64,000 bases of DNA from Chitinophaga filiformis (lineage in GTDB: Bacteria; Bacteroidota; Bacteroidia; Chitinophagales; Chitinophagaceae). The translations under genes and the position numbers were made by a program. The notes under the pieces are model-generated. The model saw nothing but the letters and a program-made list of their open reading frames with translations. It made no database searches and was not told the DNA's origin. This document shows, piece after piece, positions 37,301 through 45,082 of this stretch (positions within the stretch are counted from its first letter, which is position 1; every line of letters starts with the position of its first letter). The stretch is from NCBI RefSeq assembly GCF_900102545.1, contig NZ_FNBN01000001.1:603931-667930 (forward strand). The letters are read 5' to 3'.

Positions 37301-37364
37301 ACCAAAAGCAGGCATGCAATAACAGGAGGAGTGGGAAGAATATAGTTGGTTTGGGCATCCCCAT
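34317..37364 (-). CDS. SusC-like TonB-dependent receptor with STN domain but no carboxypeptidase-like domain
   Basis: 1015 residues with the ATG at 37364, which gives the signal peptide MGMPKPTIFFPLLLLLHACF ending VEGQ; the frame continues upstream to 37445 (other starts at 37388 and 37445). STN domain at about 35-100 (QVSLKDIFSQIEAQTHYYFSY, LQDVLNTVLKGTYAWKLDD). Then GKV is followed at once by LDETVIIGYGTTTQRFNTGN, so the carboxypeptidase-D-like domain normally between them is gone. Plug (ALQGRVPGMLITQTGGVPG, DATAIYGSRGANGVVLITTRKG) and barrel are complete. It diverges from the sigma/FecR genes at 37510, its expected signalling partners. Confidence 0.94.
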   Translation of the reverse strand: MGMPKPTIFFPLLLLLHACFWYQVEGQVYPSQKVTIVGRQVSLKDIFSQIEAQTHYYFSYNPAEVDVNRTLDVRFRKAALQDVLNTVLKGTYAWKLDDRSINVWRAPLVMAPKPSPLEMPDTPKLIMGKVLDETVIIGYGTTTQRFNTGNVTTVKGNFIAGQSGTNVLMALQGRVPGMLITQTGGVPGMAMKVQIRGQNSLVNGTQPLFVVNGIPYNPILTGGLGSQIWGDKASAFNFINAEDVESIDVLKDADATAIYGSRGANGVVLITTRKGQPGKTQLTVNVSRGFGQTSRKVKLLNTQQYIAMRREAFLNDGVIPTERNATDLLKWDTSRYTDWQKELTGGTASVTNVQASASGGNKSIQYLLSGHYRQEGTVLPGKFGDTRGGAYFSTSGASANQRFKAAFSGSFLADKTTLPGIDFTSKIMLPPNAPPAYLEDGSLNYSWLNPYIALAGPLFDAYVKNVLGNASLQYRLLPGLVARTTLGYNWLSGHSQTILPLAMYAPPTRDSKTGSLHNYDYKAISRIIEPQLNYVYQAGALRLEMVLGGTIQGYNETRKNINGDGFKNDLLIRDISYADTVYSKTEGASYRYAALFGRAGLNWKNRYLLNLSLRRDGSSRFGPRKQYATFAAAGAGWIFSEEPFMCHLRRVLSFGKLRLSYGTTGNDQIGDYQYLDQYSNVDGTYQGVVGLQPSRLFNADFAWELTQKSEAGLELGFLKDRLLFTASHFIYRSSNQLVAYPLPDITGAGSIIGNLPAVIRNAGWEFVLTARQFRTKTFEWASSFNISFGRNKLVYYPDPTIAIPGTSGFVEGKPLSQLYVATAMGVDPATGAYLFADANNHPVPAEDAVESLSVNSYPVFFGGWQNSLRIGRFELEVLLQFTKQTGINTTFDPSVMPGYPQNQYAVVLSRWQKPGDITDRQRYTQSPGLKEGYKKAIMSDLGYENASFIRCRYLEAAWLLPKGMQQRLHLHDSRVYIQAQNLFTLTSYKGLDPETQSRTAIPPLRVLSAGLKISL

Positions 37365-37437
37365 AAAACAATGTTGGGCAATTATCATATTAGTAGCAGT
37401 AAATGACAAAAAGTACTCATGCCGATAATTTTTAGCC

Positions 37438-37484
37438 TTTAACAAGCTATTAACTCATGCTCATTTCAAAATCGATACATTTAC
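37438..37484 (+). promoter_or_regulatory. Promoter with double TTAAC motif (copy E)
   Basis: TTTAAC (37438-37443), 5 bases, ATTAAC (37449-37454), 21 bases, TACATTTAC (37476-37484), which fits TAnnTTTG in all but the last position. 26 bases upstream of the sigma gene at 37510 and within the divergent SusC leader. Confidence 0.7.
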
Positions 37485-37509
37485 TCACAATGAAAATAGA
37501 GTCTTTGCT

Positions 37510-38058
37510 ATGAATCAATTGAATAATAACCATTCAGAAGAAGAACTATTTCTACTCATCCGGCAGGGAAGTGAGGCTGCCTTTTCATGCTTATACCAAC
37601 GTTATCTTGATCTGTTGTTCTCCCGGGCTTACACCTTACTGCACAATGAAGATGAAGCCAAAGATGTAGTCCAGGAAGTACTGATCTGGCTGTGGAACCA
37701 TCGGGCATCTGTTCAGATCAATACCACCCTGAAGGCCTATCTGCTCGGAGCCGTGCAACAACGCTGTGCAGACCAGATCAGGAAGAAAGTTAACCGTAAC
37801 AATCGTCAGCAGATCTATGCCTCCCTCAGCACCACTATCACCGGTGCTTCTCCTTTAGAGACGAAGGAACTCAGTAACCAGCTGCAGGCAGCGATGGCCC
37901 TGGTTAGCCCGACGAGCAGGAAAGTGTTCATCATGTCGTATATCGAAAAAAAGCAATTGAAAGAGATTGCGGCCACCATGAATATGAAAGTACAGACTGC
38001 GAAAAACCATGTGCAGCAGGCGCTGAAGATCCTCCGCCAACACCTCCGAAAAAATTAA
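37510..38058 (+). CDS. FecI-like ECF sigma factor
   Basis: 182 residues. Region 2: FSCLYQRYLDLLFSRAYTLL, AKDVVQEVLIWLWNHR, LKAYLLGAVQQRCADQIRKK. Region 4: VSPTSRKVFIMSYIEKKQLKEIA, MNMKVQTAKNHVQQALKILR. It diverges from the SusC at 34317-37364 and is followed by its FecR after 70 bases. It is similar to the sigma at 10504. Confidence 0.93.
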   Translation: MNQLNNNHSEEELFLLIRQGSEAAFSCLYQRYLDLLFSRAYTLLHNEDEAKDVVQEVLIWLWNHRASVQINTTLKAYLLGAVQQRCADQIRKKVNRNNRQQIYASLSTTITGASPLETKELSNQLQAAMALVSPTSRKVFIMSYIEKKQLKEIAATMNMKVQTAKNHVQQALKILRQHLRKN

Positions 38059-38128
38059 TGTGATTCCCCCAGTACTTTTTTGACACCGGCGACTACTAAA
38101 TAGTGAATCAGACTTTCACTGGATTATC

Positions 38129-39262
38129 ATGCCGGTAGATACCGAATATATCGAACAACTGGTACTGGAAGAAATAACAGGGGTCATTTCACCTGAAGAC
38201 AGTATCACCCTCAAAAAATTGCTGGAACAAGAGCCGGAAGCGTATGCCATCTGGCAGCGGATGCACCGTGAACTGACAGGCGCTTATGTACAGTCTGTGC
38301 GTAAGAGTCTGCAGGACGAGCTTCCTGTGGAACAGGTATTTGCTATTGCCAGGCGGCGTAAACGACGCAAAGTATTCATAGGAACTAGCCTGGGTATAGC
38401 AGCTTCGCTGCTGGTAGGCTCAGTAGTCTACAAGATAATGTTGCCGGTGCACGAACCCGTTCAGCCGGCCCCTATCTCAATGTTCGCCCTCAATTCTGTT
38501 GCGCTGCAGCTGCCCGATGGGCAATTGCTTCATCTGGGCAGCCGGCAGCAGCAGAAAGTGAATGGGATCATTTTCCGGGAAGAAGACGGGAAATTGTCCT
38601 GGTCGGGCGGCAATAGTTCAGACATGGCCCGCCTGATGGTGCCTCCTGGGAAAGACTATGCCGTTCACCTGCCCGATGGCACAGATGTATTGCTCAATGC
38701 AGCCACCACACTGCAGATGCCGCTTGCATTCGACGACAACCGGGAAGTGACCGTGGATGGGGAAGCCTATTTCACTGTTGCTAAAGACGAGGAAAAACCC
38801 TTCCGGGTACATCTGCCGAAGAGTACCGTACAGGTACTGGGCACTTCGTTCAACGTAAACACCTATGATAGCGGCCAGGTAAAAGTAGCCCTGGAATCGG
38901 GCGCTGTGAAGCTGCTCACGAATGATGGTGATGTGTCATTGAAGCCGGGGCTGGCGGTTCACTACCAGCCGGGAGTAAGACCGACAGCAGCAGCCTTTGA
39001 CACCCGTGCAGTACTTGCCTGGAAGAGCGGCTATTATGTATTTGAGAACACGCCTATTTCCGTTATCGGTGACGTCATTGCACGTACTTATCGTGTGAAG
39101 GTAGTCATAGATTCAAAGGCCACAGCAGAGAAGACATACTCCTCCCGCTTAGAGAAAGGGGCGCCGCTCAAACAATTCCTGGAACGATTAAAAACATTAA
39201 ATAACATTGACTACCAATTTAAAAACGGAGACACCATTTTGCATTTATCAAACCGACCGTAA
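38129..39262 (+). CDS. FecR-family anti-sigma factor
   Basis: 377 residues: sigma-binding N-terminus (IEQLVLEEITGVISPEDSITLKKLL), membrane helix at about 84-103 (VFIGTSLGIAASLLVGSVVY), periplasmic FecR domain (LPDGTDVLLNAATTLQMPLA, REVTVDGEAYFTVAKDEEK, VQVLGTSFNVNTY) and DUF4974-like C-terminus (TPISVIGDVIARTYRVKVVI). A close paralog of the FecR at 11086. It should pass the signal from the STN domain of the divergent SusC to the sigma factor before it. Confidence 0.94.
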   Translation: MPVDTEYIEQLVLEEITGVISPEDSITLKKLLEQEPEAYAIWQRMHRELTGAYVQSVRKSLQDELPVEQVFAIARRRKRRKVFIGTSLGIAASLLVGSVVYKIMLPVHEPVQPAPISMFALNSVALQLPDGQLLHLGSRQQQKVNGIIFREEDGKLSWSGGNSSDMARLMVPPGKDYAVHLPDGTDVLLNAATTLQMPLAFDDNREVTVDGEAYFTVAKDEEKPFRVHLPKSTVQVLGTSFNVNTYDSGQVKVALESGAVKLLTNDGDVSLKPGLAVHYQPGVRPTAAAFDTRAVLAWKSGYYVFENTPISVIGDVIARTYRVKVVIDSKATAEKTYSSRLEKGAPLKQFLERLKTLNNIDYQFKNGDTILHLSNRP

Positions 39263-39274
39263 ACAAACTTTGCT

Positions 39275-40264
39275 ATGCGATCCATATTATTTAAAGCTAA
39301 CAAACTCCTATTGATCGAAAAGGAAAGACAGTCTTATATTTCTGCCAACAACCTGCCACTTGAGTACCTGAAACTCATCATTCCCTATGCAGGTCTGTAT
39401 TTCAGGGAAGACGAGGAATGTGAAATACTCTCCCAGCACATTAGCACCGGCCCGTTCTCTTTGTGGATGCACGACGTTTTTGCAAAGGACAGGATCACAT
39501 TGTTGCCATATACGCCCTATCACATCTGGACACTGCATTTTATGTATGAGGACAGTCTGGTAATTGAAGGGCTTGGGAATCCCCCTTATCTGCTCGAAGA
39601 ACGGGAGTGCAACCTGTTCAACCTGCACCCAGGGTTACATCCTATACCAATGGAAGCCAACAGGAAAGTACTGTCTGTACATGTCAACATCCGCCCTGAG
39701 TTCTTCCCAAAACTCATGAGGAAGTATCCTGTACTTAGTCCGCTGTTGAGTCGCCCGGCACCGGCAACAAGCAGTGTGCTCAACGATCATCCGCATCCTA
39801 TCAGTGCTGTTTGTGATCTGCTTATACAGCGGATCCTGACCTGCCAGTATACAGGAAGGAAGGCGCATACTTTTATCCATCGTTGCATCCTGGACCTATT
39901 GCTGAATTATGCACAACAGGAAGCGCATGCACATGAGCCATTCCTGTTCAGCAGTCTCGAGCACCGGGAAACTTACAGGCAGATCTTCAAATTGCTGATA
40001 GAGCGCTCACACAAGCAATATTCGCTTGCGAACTTATCCAGGATGTTCCACTTACCTGCGGCAGAATTATCCCAGGGTTTTCTGCAGCATTATGCTATTT
40101 CTATTGAAGATTTCAGTCACATGATGCGCATGATGACGGCCTTTCATCTATTGCATAGAAAGAACTACTCGCTGTCTGTGACAGCAGACGCTACTGGGTA
40201 TAAAGACACTGCTGAGCTGGTGAAACACCTGGAGGCATATTATGAGTGCAAAGTGAGAAAATAA
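39275..40264 (+). CDS. AraC-like regulator with degenerate HTH (copy 3)
   Basis: 329 residues, 12 bases after FecR; here no second sigma gene separates them. N-terminal landmarks: NLPLEYLKLIIPYAGLYFRE, ISTGPFSLWMHDVFAKDRI, YEDSLVI, ECNLFNLHPGLHPIP, LSVHVNI. C-terminal AraC-like helices: YSLANLSRMFHLPAAELSQG, SIEDFSHMMRMMTAFHLLHR, LSVTADATGYKDTAELVKHLEAYYE. Among the four copies this one keeps most of the AraC pattern (TADATGY before the second recognition helix). Confidence 0.77.
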   Translation: MRSILFKANKLLLIEKERQSYISANNLPLEYLKLIIPYAGLYFREDEECEILSQHISTGPFSLWMHDVFAKDRITLLPYTPYHIWTLHFMYEDSLVIEGLGNPPYLLEERECNLFNLHPGLHPIPMEANRKVLSVHVNIRPEFFPKLMRKYPVLSPLLSRPAPATSSVLNDHPHPISAVCDLLIQRILTCQYTGRKAHTFIHRCILDLLLNYAQQEAHAHEPFLFSSLEHRETYRQIFKLLIERSHKQYSLANLSRMFHLPAAELSQGFLQHYAISIEDFSHMMRMMTAFHLLHRKNYSLSVTADATGYKDTAELVKHLEAYYECKVRK

Positions 40265-40394
40265 GGATCAATATCCGGTTAAGCTGTTACCATTCTTCTC
40301 TGAATGCAACTTGTTATGTTCTACGGCCTGCATTTGTCAGACTAGCGAGGCCGTATTCATGCATAATAACTAAGTACAGCTTAACCAACCAACC

Positions 40395-43037
40395 ATGAAC
40401 AAATTAAATGTAGCAGCTGCTGCCATTGCATTGTTGTGTGCATCGCATGGATATATCTACGCGCAGGCGCCAATTAACTCCCAATCCTCCTGGCAGATGC
40501 AACCTGTCAGTATTCAAACAAGATGGGCGAAAGATGTAAATCCCCAAAACGTGCTGCCGGAGTATCCAAGACCTCAGATGGTCAGGAACGAATGGCAGAA
40601 CTTGAATGGCTTATGGCAGTATGCCATCACGCCCAAAGACGCAGCCAAACCTACACAGTTCGACGGACAGATCCTGGTACCGTTTCCACTGGAATCGGCT
40701 CTGTCTGGTGTAAAAAAGGCATTGCAGCCTACGCAGCGTCTTTGGTATAAACGCACTATTACTAAACCAGATATTACCGGCGATAAACGCGTATTGCTGC
40801 ATTTCGGCGCTGTAGACTGGCAGGCTACTGTTTATATCAATGGTAAAGAAATAGGCGGCCATACCGGCGGCTATCAGAACTTTTCTTTTGACATCACTAA
40901 TGCATTGAAGGATGGTAACAACGAACTGGAAGTATCTGTATTTGACCCCACTGATCAGGGTATCAATCCTCATGGCAAGCAGGTATTGAACCCGCAGAAT
41001 ATAATGTATACTGCTAGTAGCGGTATCTGGCAGACGGTATGGATGGAAACCGTACCGGCTGCTTATATTAACAACATCCGTATAACTCCCGATATTGACA
41101 AAGGCAATCTGAAACTGGAAGTGATCACCGCTGGTAAAGAAGGTGATTATTCTGTGGAAGCCACTGCATCCAATGGTAAAAAAGTAAAAGGTAAGCCGAA
41201 TACGCAGCTGCTGTTACCAGTGCCTAATGCAAAGCTTTGGAGCCCTGATCAGCCATATTTGTATAATCTGAATGTAAAGCTGCTGTATAAAGGCAAAGTA
41301 GTAGATACTATTGGCAGTTATTTCGGCATGCGTAAAATAGAAGTGAAGAAAGATGAGAAGGGAGTGGGACGCCTCTTCCTGAATAACAAGTACACCTATC
41401 ATTTGGGCGTATTAGACCAGGGTTTCTGGCCGGAAGGATTATATACTGCGCCGACAGATGAAGCCCTGAAATTTGATATCATGGCGATCAGGAATATGGG
41501 ATTTAATACCATCCGTAAGCATATCAAATTAGAACCTGCACGTTGGTATTATCATGCGGATAGAGCAGGTATGCTGGTATGGCAGGATATGGTTACTTGT
41601 GCAAACAACAAACCAGAAGCGAGGAATGAATTTGAAAAAGAGAACAAGGAAATTATTGCCCAACTCTATAACTACCCAAGCATTGTTACCTGGGTACTGT
41701 TTAATGAAGGCTGGGAGCGTTATGATCAACAACGTCTGACGGAATGGATGAAAGAGACAGATCCATCCCGTATAGTGAACGGGCATACAGGTGAGAACTA
41801 CGATCGTGGCGCCCCATCAGAACCTTCTCAGAAATGGGCAAGCAGTGATCTGACAGATATCCATGATTATCCTGGTCCCGGTATTCCACCAGCATTACCA
41901 GGTAAAGCACAAGTGCTCGGTGAGTGGGGAGGTGTAAGGGTTGCCACTTTAAAACATCAATGGAATGACATGGAAGGCTGGGGTTATATAACGGTACCAG
42001 CAGGTGCATTTAAAGCAAAATACGATTCCATGGTAAAAAGCTTAAAGGCGCTTGAAGAAAAAGGTTTATCCGGTTCCATCTATACAGAACCATTTGATGT
42101 AGAGACAGAAGAAAATGGAATGATGACGTATGACAGGGAAGTGATCAAAATAGCTGATGAAGATCTCCGGAAGATTCATAGCCAGATTTTAGCACAGGCA
42201 GAAAACTATGCAGCGACTCCCGGTGTTTTCCATGCCAAGGTGGCTGACACCGCTAATCCCGACCTGCAATATGCATCTCTGTTACAGCAGTTCCATAATG
42301 GCAAAAAAGATCCGGAGTTTGTGAGAGATTTGACATTGATGGCAATACGTGTGAATGATAAGAAAAGTATTCCGGAACTAAGCACAGCCTATATTAATAG
42401 CATGTCCGATCCTTTTACATTCAGAAATATGACATTTATCCAGCGTTTTACCAGATCTACAAAAGACCCTGGCTTCGATATTATGTTTAAAAACCAGCAA
42501 AAGGCAGGAGAATTAATTGGGGATAATAACGTAAGGGATAAAATAATGTCTGCCATATTCAATGGTGAGATCAAGGCATCTGTTACAGGCGCCAACGCAA
42601 CACCAGATTGGAATGAAATGGAAAAGAAGATTGTGCCACAATATGGTTCCCCTGGCGAGGAAATCCTGTTACGCTCCAAGGCAATTCATTTTATAAATAA
42701 TAAGGATTGGCACAATTTTGTTCCCGCAGCATCCAGCCTTATAGAAAAATACAGATCTGGCGTGTCAAATGACATGTTAAATAATTTCGCATGGGCTGTA
42801 TTTGAAAATGTATCAGATACTACCGCACTGAAATCGGCATTGCTGTGGAGCAAGTATAGTCTGGAAGAGAAACAGGAGCCGATAATGATGGACACTTATG
42901 CAAACTTATTGCATAAATTAGGTAATCAGCAGGAAGCAATAAAATGGGAACAAAAAGCATTGGATGCACAACCACAAGAGGGTGCATTCAAAGAGGCCCT
43001 CGAAAAAATGAAGAAAGGTGAAAAAACCTGGAACTAA
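40395..43037 (+). CDS. GH2-family glycoside hydrolase with extra C-terminal helical domain
   Basis: 880 residues with an export signal (MNKLNVAAAAIALLCASHGY ending YAQA). A sugar-binding jelly roll comes first (LWYKRTITKPDI, LLHFGAVDWQATVYINGKEI, GGYQNFSFDITNAL), an Ig-like part, then the TIM barrel with the acid/base Glu438 in LFNEGWERY and a likely nucleophile Glu510 in LGEWGG. GH2 enzymes remove non-reducing-end sugars (galactose, mannose, glucuronic acid); the specificity is not evident. After the barrel a helical domain of about 165 residues is homologous to the complete small protein at 4293-4886, ending KMKKGEKTWN. The gene follows the AraC-like gene by 130 bases. Confidence 0.88.
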   Translation: MNKLNVAAAAIALLCASHGYIYAQAPINSQSSWQMQPVSIQTRWAKDVNPQNVLPEYPRPQMVRNEWQNLNGLWQYAITPKDAAKPTQFDGQILVPFPLESALSGVKKALQPTQRLWYKRTITKPDITGDKRVLLHFGAVDWQATVYINGKEIGGHTGGYQNFSFDITNALKDGNNELEVSVFDPTDQGINPHGKQVLNPQNIMYTASSGIWQTVWMETVPAAYINNIRITPDIDKGNLKLEVITAGKEGDYSVEATASNGKKVKGKPNTQLLLPVPNAKLWSPDQPYLYNLNVKLLYKGKVVDTIGSYFGMRKIEVKKDEKGVGRLFLNNKYTYHLGVLDQGFWPEGLYTAPTDEALKFDIMAIRNMGFNTIRKHIKLEPARWYYHADRAGMLVWQDMVTCANNKPEARNEFEKENKEIIAQLYNYPSIVTWVLFNEGWERYDQQRLTEWMKETDPSRIVNGHTGENYDRGAPSEPSQKWASSDLTDIHDYPGPGIPPALPGKAQVLGEWGGVRVATLKHQWNDMEGWGYITVPAGAFKAKYDSMVKSLKALEEKGLSGSIYTEPFDVETEENGMMTYDREVIKIADEDLRKIHSQILAQAENYAATPGVFHAKVADTANPDLQYASLLQQFHNGKKDPEFVRDLTLMAIRVNDKKSIPELSTAYINSMSDPFTFRNMTFIQRFTRSTKDPGFDIMFKNQQKAGELIGDNNVRDKIMSAIFNGEIKASVTGANATPDWNEMEKKIVPQYGSPGEEILLRSKAIHFINNKDWHNFVPAASSLIEKYRSGVSNDMLNNFAWAVFENVSDTTALKSALLWSKYSLEEKQEPIMMDTYANLLHKLGNQQEAIKWEQKALDAQPQEGAFKEALEKMKKGEKTWN

Positions 43038-43050
43038 CATAACCCATGCC

Positions 43051-43080
43051 AGCGGCGCATCTCCATGGAGATGCGCCGCT
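43051..43080. terminator. 30-bp perfect palindrome after the GH2 gene
   Basis: AGCGGCGCATCTCCA and its exact reverse complement follow without a spacer, 13 bases after the stop at 43037. It forms a long GC-rich hairpin but no T run follows, so it may be a terminator or an mRNA-stabilising end. Confidence 0.6.
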
Positions 43081-43087
43081 ATTACAC

Positions 43088-43134
43088 ATTAACTTCATAT
43101 TAACTTCTTTTTACTTTTCATTTGTTAGCTTAGC
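43088..43134 (+). promoter_or_regulatory. Promoter with double TTAAC motif (copy B)
   Basis: ATTAAC (43088-43093), 5 bases, ATTAAC (43099-43104), 21 bases, TAGCTTAGC (43126-43134), identical in spacing and -7 box to the copy at 10359. 28 bases upstream of the gene at 43162. Confidence 0.72.
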
Positions 43135-43161
43135 AGTGAACCAACTTTTACCATCCCTCTC

Positions 43162-43701
43162 ATGATAACTCACTATACCGAACTACTCGATACTTTTGAT
43201 AAAGCACCTATTGAAGACTGGGCAGCCTACTTCCATGACAATGCAGAAAGAATTGATACGTTAATCAAGTTTTATGAAGCATATAATAAACATGTCATGA
43301 ATGCACAGGCAAAACGCATTCATGAGATCAAAAAAAGTATCTGTCAAATTACCGGAGATAATCGTTGGTCAGATCTTGAAGGATTGGAATTAAGTTATGA
43401 TGAGTTTGAACCACGTATATATATCCGGGGAAGTTTTAATTCGACAGCGGAAGATCCAATAGCGACCTTCAATATTCACATTCTCGCCCCTACGGTACAA
43501 GCCTGGAATCATTATGAAAACCAGCTGCTTAGCCGTTATACGGCACAGGAACCCTTAATAGCAGGTAACAAGACAATATTACAGGTATTTACTGCTCCCG
43601 GACAGCAGGAAAAACAGATCCTGGAAGCCTTGCAGGAAGTGTATTTGTTCGTATCCAGCCTCACTTTGAAGAATTTTTTGCATCCGTTAACATCTCATTA
43701 A
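43162..43701 (+). CDS. Unknown soluble protein under the shared promoter
   Basis: 179 residues, no signal peptide or membrane segment. Helical N-terminal half (IEDWAAYFHDNAERIDTLIKFYEAYNKH, AKRIHEIKKSICQI) and a mixed C-terminal half (EPRIYIRGSFNSTAEDPIAT, ILEALQEVYLFVSSLTLKNFL). I do not recognise it. It has its own double-TTAAC promoter, and its stop codon overlaps the next such promoter. Confidence 0.65.
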   Translation: MITHYTELLDTFDKAPIEDWAAYFHDNAERIDTLIKFYEAYNKHVMNAQAKRIHEIKKSICQITGDNRWSDLEGLELSYDEFEPRIYIRGSFNSTAEDPIATFNIHILAPTVQAWNHYENQLLSRYTAQEPLIAGNKTILQVFTAPGQQEKQILEALQEVYLFVSSLTLKNFLHPLTSH

Positions 43702-43732
43702 CGAACTTAACTTTCCAATTTACTAGCTTAGC
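43686..43732 (+). promoter_or_regulatory. Promoter with double TTAAC motif (copy C)
   Basis: GTTAAC (43686-43691), 5 bases, ATTAAC (43697-43702), 21 bases, TAGCTTAGC (43724-43732). It overlaps the stop codon of the preceding gene and lies about 170 bases before the AraC-like gene at 43905, with no other gene between. Confidence 0.72.
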
Positions 43733-43904
43733 TAAAGTATAGCGATTGTCGTTCTTCGATTCCCGATGGAATATACCAACGAAACCGGCTTAACGATAAA
43801 GCATTGTTCCCGTATCACCAGCCCCCATGCAAACCAATAGCGGATTGCTGCCTGGTTTAATTATAGTTCATGTGTTGATCAAAATAGACCGTTAAAACGC
43901 GATT

Positions 43905-44906
43905 ATGTACCCTACATTATTTGAAGAGAACAAATTATTGTTGATTGATCGCCTCGACCAGGCCTATTTTCCTGCTGCGAACATACCATCCGAGTATCTG
44001 CCCCTTATCATACCCTTTGCTGGCTTATATTATGAGCAGGATGACGATTACAATGTACTGACACAGCATATACAACTAGGGCCATTCTCTTTATGGCTCC
44101 ATGATGTATTTGCCAGTAAGGATATTGTGCTGCGCCCTTATACGCCCTTCCATATATGGGCGCTGCACTTTATGTATGAAGACACCCTGCGTGCAGAGTT
44201 AGTTAAAACGAATACTTTTACCCTGGAGGAAAGACAGTGTAACCTGTTTAACCTCTACTCTCACATGCCCCGTGTGCCCATGCAAGGGGGGAAGAAAATT
44301 CTTTCATTCCATATCAATATACTGCCATCAGACCTGATGGTGCTCGTACAACAGTATCCCGGTCTTTTTTACCTCGCCAACAAAAGGGTGCAAAGGAAGT
44401 CCAGCGTTATTAACGAAAAGCCTTACCGTATTAATGCTGTTTGTAATATGCTGATCCAGAGCGTCCTGTCATGCCGGTACATAGAGGCCCCCGCGGTATA
44501 CTTCCTGCAACGCTGCTGCCTGGATCTATTCCTCAACTTCTCCCAGCAGGATGCCATCTCCGACGAGATCAGGCCTCCTACTGAGGCGCAAACGGCCCTT
44601 TTCAACCAGATATTCACTTACCTGACTGAGCATCCGCACATTAACCATACCGTGCAGGAAGTGGCTAAAATGTTCGATATGCCGGGTGTGAAACTGGCGC
44701 AGGGGTTCCGGGCGCATTTCAGTGTGGGTATCACACCATTTCTGCACATGCTGAAAATGATGATGATCTACCACACACTCATGCAGAAAGCATGTACCCT
44801 GCGGGACCTTGCCCTTATCGGCGGCTATACGCGGATAGAAGACATGGTGAGAGACGTGGAAAAGCACTACGGCTGCAATCTGGCTGCATTACGCAGAAGC
44901 ATGTAA
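43905..44906 (+). CDS. AraC-like regulator with degenerate HTH (copy 4, standalone)
   Basis: 333 residues, the same family as the copies at 12847, 23876 and 39275 but outside a sigma/FecR operon. N-terminal landmarks: NIPSEYLPLIIPFAGLYYEQ, IQLGPFSLWLHDVFASKDI, MYEDTLRAEL, QCNLFNLYSHMPRVP, LSFHINIL. C-terminal AraC-like helices: NHTVQEVAKMFDMPGVKLAQG, ITPFLHMLKMMMIYHTLMQK, LRDLALIGGYTRIEDMVRDVEKHYG. Transcribed from the double-TTAAC promoter at 43686 and closed by a strong terminator. Confidence 0.76.
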   Translation: MYPTLFEENKLLLIDRLDQAYFPAANIPSEYLPLIIPFAGLYYEQDDDYNVLTQHIQLGPFSLWLHDVFASKDIVLRPYTPFHIWALHFMYEDTLRAELVKTNTFTLEERQCNLFNLYSHMPRVPMQGGKKILSFHINILPSDLMVLVQQYPGLFYLANKRVQRKSSVINEKPYRINAVCNMLIQSVLSCRYIEAPAVYFLQRCCLDLFLNFSQQDAISDEIRPPTEAQTALFNQIFTYLTEHPHINHTVQEVAKMFDMPGVKLAQGFRAHFSVGITPFLHMLKMMMIYHTLMQKACTLRDLALIGGYTRIEDMVRDVEKHYGCNLAALRRSM

Positions 44907-44930
44907 ATTTCATTTTGCATTGTTTACTAC

Positions 44931-44954
44931 AAAGCTCCGTCAGGAGCTTTTTTT
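44931..44954 (+). terminator. Rho-independent terminator after AraC-like copy 4
   Basis: AAAGCTCC, loop GTCA, GGAGCTTT, then TTTT: an 8-bp stem with a T run, 24 bases beyond the stop codon. Confidence 0.88.
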
Positions 44955-45023
44955 ATGCCCCCTATACCCGTCCCTCCAAAGTTTTTCTCCTCATCTCCTA
45001 AGTTCTCTTCTCCCCGGCACGCC

Positions 45024-45031
45024 TACCTTTG
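45024..45031 (+). promoter_or_regulatory. -7 promoter box TACCTTTG
   Basis: Exact match to the Bacteroidota -7 consensus TAnnTTTG, 51 bases upstream of the FAD oxidoreductase start. Confidence 0.6.
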
Positions 45032-45082
45032 GAAAGAACGAAAACTGCGTACTACCATTTAATAGACTCCAAAAGTTAGCCC

